The notes below the pieces were generated by a model. That model was not told the origin of the DNA. It ran no database searches and saw only the letters and a program-made list of their open reading frames with translations. From NCBI GenBank assembly GCA_910575545.1, contig CAJTFH010000011.1, positions 31,738 through 95,737 of the forward strand: a DNA stretch of 64,000 bases. Direction: 5' to 3'. Positions 48,573 to 55,884 of this stretch are shown here, piece after piece (positions within the stretch are counted from its first letter, which is position 1; each line of letters starts with the position of its first letter). The position numbers and the translations under genes are program-made. Source of the DNA: Bacteroidales bacterium. GTDB taxonomy: Bacteria > Bacteroidota > Bacteroidia > Bacteroidales > Muribaculaceae.

Positions 48573-48620
48573 GCAGGCGTTCTCTCTCCATCTTTATTCA
48601 AGCACATAAAGCAAAATAAC

Positions 48621-49730
48621 ATGAAATCGAAATCATATTTACCACTGCTGCTCGCAAGCCTCTGCCTGCCAATGGTAAGCTGCGATGACAAAGACAACGA
48701 TAAAGACCCCGAGCGCAACCAGCTCGTACTCACACCGTCGGCACAAGAGGTCACACTCACCGAAACCGACGACCCCACCCCGGTGCTGACATTCTCATGG
48801 AACACCGCAACCGACCTCGGGTCGGAATACTCGTTCACATACCTGTTCCAGGTCGATATCGCCGATAACAACTTCGCCTCTGCAACCGAAGTTGAAATTG
48901 TCGAGCCAAACGGATCATATAGTTTCTCGGCCGGTGAACTCTACAACCTCATCGTCGAGAAATGGGGCCGGACAGCCGGGCAACCCGCACGCATCGAAGC
49001 TCGTGTTGCCGCTCGTGTCGACGGCCCATATTTCAAATATCCTGAAATCGCCACAGCCATCACCACAGTGACAACTTTCGTGCCTGTGTCAAGACCTCTC
49101 TACATTACCGGTTCGGCAACCCCCGGCGGCACAGACCTAAATGCCGCCACAGGCATCACCGAGCTGTCAAACGGTCGTCTCTACTCATGGCGTGGCAGAC
49201 TCGTGCCGGGCACCTTCAAGTTCATCACCGAACCTGGCCAGGAATTCCCCTCCTACAACATGGGCGACGACAGCAAAACCCTGGTTCAACGCAACGATGC
49301 CTCCCAACCCGACAAGCAGTTTGAAGCCTATGAAGAGGGAACCTACAGCATCTACCTGTCCTTGACCGACATGACTATCAGCTACGCCAAAGTGATGTTC
49401 GAGCATCTCTATCTCGTAGGTAACGGCACAATGGCCGGATGGGAACTCGACAAACTGATTGAAATGAATCCGGATCCGTCTAACCCCAACATCTTCACCT
49501 ACAATGGCCCCCTCATGGAAGGCGAGATAAAGATTATTTCAGAGCGGGAATGGAACGTGCCGACAGTGAAGCCTCTCAAGGCCGATGCCGACATCAACTC
49601 CGACACCGAAGTGCAGATAACCCCAGGTCAGGATCCCGACTATAAATGGAAAGTGACAGCCGAACAGGCCGGCACCTACAAAATCACACTCGACCTGGAA
49701 AAACTCACCATCAACTTCGAGAAGCAATAA
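48621..49730 (+). CDS. SusE/SusF-like surface glycan-binding lipoprotein
   Basis: The 369-residue protein has a lipobox (MVSC, Cys21) followed by DDKDNDKD, an acidic signal for export to the cell surface. An N-terminal SusE domain (about 35-140: LTFSWNTATDLGSEYSFTYLFQVDIAD) is followed by two CBM-like modules: PLYITGSATPGGTDLNAA...YSWRGRLVPGTFKFITE and HLYLVGNGTMAGWELDK...YNGPLMEGEIKIISE. These match the SusE/SusF C-terminal starch-binding-like fold. It should hold polysaccharide near SusCD. Follows susD by 48 bp. Confidence 0.88.
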   Translation: MKSKSYLPLLLASLCLPMVSCDDKDNDKDPERNQLVLTPSAQEVTLTETDDPTPVLTFSWNTATDLGSEYSFTYLFQVDIADNNFASATEVEIVEPNGSYSFSAGELYNLIVEKWGRTAGQPARIEARVAARVDGPYFKYPEIATAITTVTTFVPVSRPLYITGSATPGGTDLNAATGITELSNGRLYSWRGRLVPGTFKFITEPGQEFPSYNMGDDSKTLVQRNDASQPDKQFEAYEEGTYSIYLSLTDMTISYAKVMFEHLYLVGNGTMAGWELDKLIEMNPDPSNPNIFTYNGPLMEGEIKIISEREWNVPTVKPLKADADINSDTEVQITPGQDPDYKWKVTAEQAGTYKITLDLEKLTINFEKQ

Positions 49731-49743
49731 ACGATTCCACCAC

Positions 49744-49788
49744 AGCCGTGTGCCACCAGGAGGCGCATAGCCCCCCGGGCACACGGCT
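49744..49788 (+). terminator. Hairpin between susE and GH76
   Basis: AGCCGTGTGCC (49744-49754) pairs perfectly with GGCACACGGCT (49778-49788). There is no strong T-run after it, so it may lower rather than stop transcription into the enzyme genes. Confidence 0.5.
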
Positions 49789-49813
49789 TCATATCCGAAA
49801 TTCATAAAACAAC

Positions 49814-51043
49814 ATGAAAAGCAGAATAATGATAGCGGCGGCAATGGGGGCAATTGCCCTGAGCGGCTGCGAAGAGAAATACGACCCCATCGTGGCTCTC
49901 GAACCTAAAGAGAAACAAGAAGTGACCTACACCGACTTCATTTCCCGCGCAGAGACCACTTTCGAAGTCGTGCATAACCTCTACTGGAGCGACAAAGCCC
50001 AGCTGATGTTCAGCAAATACCCCAATGCAAAAGGGCTGGGCAACGAACCAACCTCAGGCGAATATGAACATCACGCAATGTCGTGGGGCTACGGCGGCTA
50101 CGTGTCGGCATTCGCCACCATCGCCCAGACAACCACAAACCTCTCATTCCTGACAACCCATGAGGCTGAAATCAAGGCGACACTTGAGAAATATTACAAC
50201 ACCAGCAAGCAACCCAACTGCTTCGCATGTTTCGTCAACTCCCACGACGACCGCCTTTACGACGATGCCGAATGGATTGGCATCGACATGGCCGACATGT
50301 ATGCATTCACCCGCGACTCATGGTATCTCGAAAAGGCCAAGAGCGTCTACGAATTCATCCTTTCAGGCATGGACGACAAACTCGGAGGCGGAATATACTG
50401 GGGAGAATCAGGCTCCAACAGAGACACCAAAAACACATGTTCAAACGCTCCGGCGGCGGTAATGTGCATGAAGCTCTACAACGCCACCAACGACGACAAA
50501 TATCTCAACACCGCCAAAGAGCTTTACACCTGGACTAAAGATAACCTTCAGGATCCCGGCGACTACCTCTACTTCGACAACAAGCGCGTTGACGACGGCT
50601 CACTCGGCACAGCCAAATTCTCATATAACTCAGGCCAGATGCTCCAGGCCGCCGTGCTGCTCTACAACGCCACCAACAACGAAGCCTACATCACCGATGC
50701 ACGCAACCTCGCCGATGCATGCTACAAGAAGTTCTTCCGTAAAATAGTATCGCAGTTCTCCGGCGAGCAGTTCAACATCATCGACGACGGCCACCGGTGG
50801 TTCAACGCCATAATGCTGCGTGGATTCGCCGAGCTCAACAAAATCGAGCCAAACGACACCTACACAAACGCCATCTACAAAACACTCGAAGAGGCATGGA
50901 AATACACCCGCGAAGACAACGGGCTGTTCCTCAATAACTTCTCAGGCACGAACTATGGCGACAACCCGTCCGACATCCTTCAGCAGGGTGCCATCATCGA
51001 GATGTTCGCCCGCTTCTCAACATTCAAAAATGCAAACTCATAA
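49814..51043 (+). CDS. GH76 endo-alpha-1,6-mannanase, probable surface lipoprotein
   Basis: The 409-residue protein has a lipobox (ALSGC, Cys19) followed by EEKYD, an acidic stretch that favours surface export. The GH76 core shows LYDDAEWIGIDMADMYAFT with the catalytic pair D150-D151, GGGIYWGESGSNRDTKNTCSNAPAAV, KFSYNSGQMLQAAVLLYNATN and RWFNAIMLRGFAELNK. It would cut the alpha-1,6-mannan backbone outside the cell to feed SusCD. It ends 13 bp before the GH31 gene. It is clearly paralogous to the gene at 36252 but differs in predicted location. Confidence 0.94.
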   Translation: MKSRIMIAAAMGAIALSGCEEKYDPIVALEPKEKQEVTYTDFISRAETTFEVVHNLYWSDKAQLMFSKYPNAKGLGNEPTSGEYEHHAMSWGYGGYVSAFATIAQTTTNLSFLTTHEAEIKATLEKYYNTSKQPNCFACFVNSHDDRLYDDAEWIGIDMADMYAFTRDSWYLEKAKSVYEFILSGMDDKLGGGIYWGESGSNRDTKNTCSNAPAAVMCMKLYNATNDDKYLNTAKELYTWTKDNLQDPGDYLYFDNKRVDDGSLGTAKFSYNSGQMLQAAVLLYNATNNEAYITDARNLADACYKKFFRKIVSQFSGEQFNIIDDGHRWFNAIMLRGFAELNKIEPNDTYTNAIYKTLEEAWKYTREDNGLFLNNFSGTNYGDNPSDILQQGAIIEMFARFSTFKNANS

Positions 51044-51056
51044 CCGATAGACCACA

Positions 51057-53222
51057 ATGAAATTCAACCGACTTTTATTTGCTTTCGCGGCATCAGGAGC
51101 ATTCGCGGCATCGGCAGGGAACCTACCTGTCGCCACCACCAACCTGGTAGGTGAAGGCATCGTGGAATTCATCCCACAGGGATTCGACCAGACCAAGACC
51201 CCGTCTCTGATTCTGAAAGAAGAGCCGAAATCAATCGGCGCCATGCCCCAAGGCTGGAGCCTGGTTCCGGAGTTCACCATGGTCGACGGCAAAGCCTCGG
51301 CAACACTCCCACTCTCAGGCGAAATCAGCCTCTACGGTGGCGGTGAAGTGACCGGTCCGCTGCTCCGCAACGGCCAGTACATCAAACTCTGGAACACCGA
51401 CACCGGCGCCTACGGCGTTGATGGCGGCAAACGCCTCTATCAGTCTCACCCATGGGTGATGGGAGTGCGCCGCGACGGCACAGCCTTCGGCGTAATTTTC
51501 GACTCAACCTGGAAATCGGAACTACACACCGACAACGACAAAATCGAATTCAAAACCGAAGGAGCCCCATTCCGCGCCTATGTTATCGACCGCGCAACCC
51601 CACAGGAGGTGCTCAAAGGGCTTGCCGAACTGACTGGAACAATGGAGATGCCCGCCCGCTGGACTCTTGGCTACCAGCAGTGCCGCTTCTCATATGGAAC
51701 CGAACAGAAAGTGCGTGAAATCGCCGACAACTTCCGCGCCCGCCGCATCCCCTGCGACGTGATATGGATGGACATCGACTACATGGACGGTTACCGTATC
51801 TTCACATTCAACCCACAGAACTTCCCCGACCCCAAGGCCCTCAACGACGAACTCCACCAGAAGGGATTCCGCGCCGTCTACATGATCGACCCGGGAGCGA
51901 AAGTCGACGAGAACTACCACGTCTACAAATCCGGCACTGAAAACGACGTGTGGGTGAAACGCCCTAACGGCGAAATCTACAACGGCAAATGCTGGCCCGG
52001 ATACTGCGCTTTCCCAGACTTCACCATGCCCAAGACACGCGAGTGGTGGAAAGGTCTCTACAAAGATTTCCTTGCCAAAGGAATCGACGGCGTATGGAAC
52101 GACATGAACGAACCTGCCATCACAACCGACGAAGACTGGCTTCCTGAAGACCAGCGCACCGGCACCATGCCCGAAGACACACCACACCGTGGTGGAGGCG
52201 ACCTGCCCGCAGGGCCACACAAACTTTACCACAACGCCTACGGACGCCTGATGGTCGAGAGCACACGCGACGCTTTCATGGAAATCTACCCAGACCGCCG
52301 TCCATTCGTGCTCACCCGCGCCAACCTACTCGGCGGACACCGCTATGCCGCCACCTGGACAGGCGACAACTGGGCAGGCTGGGATCATCTGAAACTCTCC
52401 GTACCAATGTCTCTGACTCTGGGCCTCTCGGGGCAGCCGTTCAACGGCCCTGACATAGGCGGATTCCTCAACAACACCGAACCCGACGTGTGGGCCCACT
52501 GGGTAGGTTTCGGAGCCTTCCTCCCATTCGCCCGCGGACATGCATGTGCCGGAACAAACGACAAAGAACCATGGGCTTTCGGACCTGAGATTGAGAAATC
52601 GTCGCGAATGGCTCTTGAGCGCCGCTACCGCCTTCTCCCCTACTTCTACACCAAGTTCTACGACGCCCATAAAACCGGCATACCCGTGATGCAGCCCCTC
52701 TTCTTCACCGATGTCAAAGACCTGCGCCTCCGCACCGAACAGCAGAGCTTCCTCCTGGGAGAAGACATCATGGTCATCCCCGCATTCGCCGAAAACCCCG
52801 TGATGCCCTACGGAATCTGGGAGACAATCAGCCTCGTCGACGGCGACAACTCCGACAAATACCAGGCCAAACTGAAAATCCGTGGCGGCAGCATCGTTCC
52901 AGCCGGCCGTGTGATTCAGAACACCAACGAGAACTCTTTCGAGCCACTCACTCTTCTTGTCTGCCTTGACAAAGACGGCAAAGCCGAAGGACGCCTCTAT
53001 TGGGATGCCGGCGACGGCTGGGAATTCCGCTGCTGCGACTACTCCCTGCTCACTTTCAAAGCCGAGCGCAAAGGCAACCAGGTGAAAGTCACCCTCGCCG
53101 ACAAAGAGGGCAAACGCAAAATCGATAAGGAAATCAAAGCTGTCAACGTCGAACTGATGCTCGACGGCAAAACCTACAAAGGTGAAGGCTCCCTCAAAAA
53201 AGGAGTAACCGTCAACATCTGA
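51057..53222 (+). CDS. GH31 family alpha-glycosidase
   Basis: The 721-residue protein has a signal peptide (about 1-20), an N-terminal beta-sandwich with SLYGGGEVTGPLLRNG, and a GH31 barrel: PARWTLGYQQCRFSYGTEQKVREIADNFRARRIPCDVIWMDIDYMDGYRIFTFN, the nucleophile in DGVWNDMNEP (Asp near 347) and the acid/base in WTGDN (Asp near 435). GH31 enzymes mostly cleave alpha-glucosides; some cleave xylosides or galactosides. It is a soluble periplasmic enzyme by its signal type. Combined with GH76 and GH125 it suggests that the target mannan carries alpha-glucose or similar residues. Confidence 0.94.
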   Translation: MKFNRLLFAFAASGAFAASAGNLPVATTNLVGEGIVEFIPQGFDQTKTPSLILKEEPKSIGAMPQGWSLVPEFTMVDGKASATLPLSGEISLYGGGEVTGPLLRNGQYIKLWNTDTGAYGVDGGKRLYQSHPWVMGVRRDGTAFGVIFDSTWKSELHTDNDKIEFKTEGAPFRAYVIDRATPQEVLKGLAELTGTMEMPARWTLGYQQCRFSYGTEQKVREIADNFRARRIPCDVIWMDIDYMDGYRIFTFNPQNFPDPKALNDELHQKGFRAVYMIDPGAKVDENYHVYKSGTENDVWVKRPNGEIYNGKCWPGYCAFPDFTMPKTREWWKGLYKDFLAKGIDGVWNDMNEPAITTDEDWLPEDQRTGTMPEDTPHRGGGDLPAGPHKLYHNAYGRLMVESTRDAFMEIYPDRRPFVLTRANLLGGHRYAATWTGDNWAGWDHLKLSVPMSLTLGLSGQPFNGPDIGGFLNNTEPDVWAHWVGFGAFLPFARGHACAGTNDKEPWAFGPEIEKSSRMALERRYRLLPYFYTKFYDAHKTGIPVMQPLFFTDVKDLRLRTEQQSFLLGEDIMVIPAFAENPVMPYGIWETISLVDGDNSDKYQAKLKIRGGSIVPAGRVIQNTNENSFEPLTLLVCLDKDGKAEGRLYWDAGDGWEFRCCDYSLLTFKAERKGNQVKVTLADKEGKRKIDKEIKAVNVELMLDGKTYKGEGSLKKGVTVNI

Positions 53223-53248
53223 TTTCCAAACACATATTACCACCACAA

Positions 53249-53287
53249 AGCGGTGTCGTGTCAACCCAACACGACACCGCTATCCTT
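53249..53287 (+). terminator. Terminator of the susCDE-GH76-GH31 operon
   Basis: AGCGGTGTCGTGT and ACACGACACCGCT form a perfect 13-bp stem with a 7-base loop, followed by ATCCTTTTC. Confidence 0.8.
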
Positions 53288-53372
53288 TTCACCCGGTCTC
53301 ACAACACCGGCATCCGTTGGTGTTGATTTGCCGCCAGCCTGCCACCGCGTTAAATTATGTTATAGATTGATA

Positions 53373-53380
53373 GGGGGGGG
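53373..53380 (+). repeat. G8 homopolymer upstream of the ECF sigma gene
   Basis: Eight consecutive G lie ~100 bases before the sigma ATG in otherwise AT-rich sequence. Tracts like this can vary in length by slippage. GGGTAA, 12 bases and TTTGTA follow, a loose relative of the box pair at 41951 and 54202. Confidence 0.5.
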
Positions 53381-53482
53381 TAAATTTTATTTAAGTTTGT
53401 AACTTGTTGATAAAATTATCTACTGTAGGGATTGTTGTGCCTTAAATCAAGACTACGAAAACTGATTTTGACCGTGCAGACA

Positions 53483-54034
53483 ATGAGTGAAACAAACGAC
53501 AACAGCATAGCACTACTCAGGCAGATCCGCGAAGGCAACCAGACTGCATTCAAGGGGCTGTTCGACACATATTTCACACCCCTCTGCAGGTTTATCTACT
53601 ATCAGACCAACGACCGAGAAGCGTCGGAGGAACTGACCCTCGACATATTCACCTATCTCTGGGACAACCGCGCCACATTCGAGATAAAACTCTCTGTGAA
53701 AGCCTATCTCTTCCAAGCCGCGCGCAACAGAGCCATCAACTGGCTTCGCCAGCAGAAAGCCACCGTCAGCATCGACGCCATCGACCATTCCGACATGGCA
53801 ACCGACGTCAGCGCCCTCGAAACAGAAGAACTCTACCAGCTGATACGCGCAGCGGTTCTGAACCTCCCCGACCGGTGCCGCGAAGTGTTCACCCTCAGCC
53901 GCAACGAAAACCTCACAAACAAAGAAATCGCCCACCAGCTCGGAATATCGGTCAAAACCGTCGAGGCACAGATAACCCTCGCCCTCAAACGCATCCGCAA
54001 ATTCCTCGGCGACCGCTACAGCTACCTTTGGTAG
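53483..54034 (+). CDS. ECF-type RNA polymerase sigma factor
   Basis: From ATG 53483 the 183-residue protein has sigma region 2 (LLRQIREGNQTAFKGLFDTYFTPLCRFIYY, then LTLDIFTYLWDNRATFEI and AYLFQAARNRAINWLRQQK) and region 4 (LNLPDRCREVFTLSRNENLTNKEIAHQLGISVKTVEAQITLALKRIRKFL). This is the Bacteroidales ECF family normally next to fecR. The 5' extension to 53432 is not conserved in type. Here fecR is 10 kb away at 42014, so the pair appears split by the susCDE operon. Promoter region carries a G8 tract. Confidence 0.93.
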   Translation: MSETNDNSIALLRQIREGNQTAFKGLFDTYFTPLCRFIYYQTNDREASEELTLDIFTYLWDNRATFEIKLSVKAYLFQAARNRAINWLRQQKATVSIDAIDHSDMATDVSALETEELYQLIRAAVLNLPDRCREVFTLSRNENLTNKEIAHQLGISVKTVEAQITLALKRIRKFLGDRYSYLW

Positions 54035-54201
54035 TCCCACACAAATTATCAGGATAGCGTGTTAAAATTCGACATCGTTTATAACAGACGCATCATATCG
54101 TAGGGTCGCGACCCTTCAGGTCTGCAAAAATAGAATTGCAACACCATCCCCACACCCAAATACCGAAAAAATTTTTTGATAAAATCCACAATCCCTTATA
54201 G

Positions 54202-54225
54202 GGGTTGAGGCGCATTGTGTTGTCA
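54202..54225 (+). promoter_or_regulatory. Putative ECF sigma promoter before the discoidin/CBM gene
   Basis: GGGTTG (54202-54207), 12 bases, TTGTCA (54220-54225), 52 bases before the ATG. Identical boxes and spacing precede fecR at 41951-41974. Confidence 0.5.
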
Positions 54226-54277
54226 TATGTATAAAAGAATATAATACCTTAACATCGCGATATCATAACCATACGCA

Positions 54278-55873
54278 ATGAAAAAGCTACTGCCATTCAC
54301 GGCTCTGTTTATCACATCCATAACCAACGCTCAAGAAACTCCGTTAACGGTAATCGAGGCCGAATCAGCCACGCTAACCCCACCGGTCAAGGTTAAGCGG
54401 GTCAACGGTTATTCAGGCAACGCCTATGTCGGCGACTTCGATTCTGGCTCACAAATCAAACTGTCACATGTAATGGCCGACCACGACGGCCCATATGAGT
54501 TCCGTGTCTACTACACCAGTATGCATATCCGCTCGGTCAACATAACCGCCAACAGATATCCGGCCGTGGAGGTCACAATGCCCCAGACAACTGAAGACTG
54601 GAACCGCCCTCCATGCGGAATGATGCTCACCTACATATGGCTCGACAAAGGCGACAACACCATCATCATAACCCCGGGCAACGGAGGCGGACCAAATATC
54701 GACAAATTCGAGCTGTGGGAGACAGGAGTGGCAATGCCACGCCCACAACAGCCGGAATCAGTCTTCCCCTACGACCTTTCCGACGATGCCGCGAAAATCT
54801 CTATGGGCAACAGCGACCTGACAGTGTCGCCACTCAACGACAACGCCATAACAACAATCCAGCCCGTAGATGGCGCCGACAGCTATATCAGCTATGAACT
54901 CGACCAGCCTTATCTAATCACCGGCTACCTGTTCTCGGAAGGGCTCGATGCCTCTCAACACGGCAAAGACTGGATTTTGGAATATTCAAACGACGGGAAA
55001 ATCTACACCAGGCTGACACCCTCGGAAACCACCGCATTCGGCAGCTCTAACCTCTACAGAATCACCCGACAGCCTCATGCCGACCGCAGCCGCGCCGCCA
55101 GATACTACCGCGTCAACACCCGTGGCCGCAGTGTGGCAGAAATACAGCTCTTCGGCATACCATATGCCGACAGCAGCAACAACCGCAACTTCCCCGCCGA
55201 CATAACCGACGGCCTCGACATAAAATCGATGGTCAACGGCAACCCGATGGGAGAAATCGAATTTGCCGACGAACGATGCTACAACCTGTTCGACCGCAAC
55301 ATGCAGACAAAATTCTACACCGACGACGCCCGCACTGCCACCATCGAGATTGAGCTTGACAAACCTATGGCACTTGAGCACTACACCCTCACATCGTGTC
55401 AGGACTATCCCGACCGCGACCCCCGCTCATGGTCTCTCGACGGATTCGACCGCCGGTGGGAGACCCTCAGCGAAGTCAACGGTTTTGAATTCCCCAGCCG
55501 CTACGCCACAATGAAGTTCAACGGCAACCCCGCAAAACTCTACCGGGGGTTCCGCCTGAATGTAACGGAAAACAACGGAGCCGACCGTTTCCAGCTCCTG
55601 AAATGGCAGCTTTTCGGATCAGAAACCGCAGGTGTCGACAATGTGGCTGCCGGCACACAGCCAACCATTGCCATCACATCGTCAGGCACAACCCTCTCTT
55701 TGGAATCTGCTTCGCCTGGAAATTATGCCATCTGCCGCGCCGACGGAGCCACGGTGGCGCAGGGCCATCTCACCGCAGATGCGGCAACCCGGTTGAGCCT
55801 CCCCTCAGGCATCTACATCGTAAGCTGCCGAAACGCCAGCTCCTCCATTTCAAAAAAGATCGCATTGAGATAA
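54278..55873 (+). CDS. Secreted carbohydrate-binding protein with CBM6/35-like and discoidin-like domains and sorting-type tail
   Basis: The 531-residue protein has a signal peptide (1-18). The first domain (about 24-150: VIEAESATLTPPVKVKRVNGYSGNAYVGDFDSGSQIKL, NTIIITPGNGGGPNIDKFELW) looks like a CBM6/CBM35 module. The middle region has F5/8-type C (discoidin) features, twice: YISYELDQPYLITGYLFSEGLDA...DWILEYSNDGKIYTRL and ATIEIELDKPMALEHYTLTSC...PRSWSLDGFDRRWETL. The tail (LSLPSGIYIVSCRNASSSISKKIALR) resembles type IX secretion sorting domains. No catalytic domain is recognised. It starts an operon with GH97, 11 bp downstream. Confidence 0.75.
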   Translation: MKKLLPFTALFITSITNAQETPLTVIEAESATLTPPVKVKRVNGYSGNAYVGDFDSGSQIKLSHVMADHDGPYEFRVYYTSMHIRSVNITANRYPAVEVTMPQTTEDWNRPPCGMMLTYIWLDKGDNTIIITPGNGGGPNIDKFELWETGVAMPRPQQPESVFPYDLSDDAAKISMGNSDLTVSPLNDNAITTIQPVDGADSYISYELDQPYLITGYLFSEGLDASQHGKDWILEYSNDGKIYTRLTPSETTAFGSSNLYRITRQPHADRSRAARYYRVNTRGRSVAEIQLFGIPYADSSNNRNFPADITDGLDIKSMVNGNPMGEIEFADERCYNLFDRNMQTKFYTDDARTATIEIELDKPMALEHYTLTSCQDYPDRDPRSWSLDGFDRRWETLSEVNGFEFPSRYATMKFNGNPAKLYRGFRLNVTENNGADRFQLLKWQLFGSETAGVDNVAAGTQPTIAITSSGTTLSLESASPGNYAICRADGATVAQGHLTADAATRLSLPSGIYIVSCRNASSSISKKIALR

Positions 55874-55884
55874 AATAATCCGGC

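Noticed and set aside
52326..53264. 312-residue minus-strand frame opposite GH31
   Set aside because: It is a codon-bias shadow with Phe/Val-rich low-complexity sequence.
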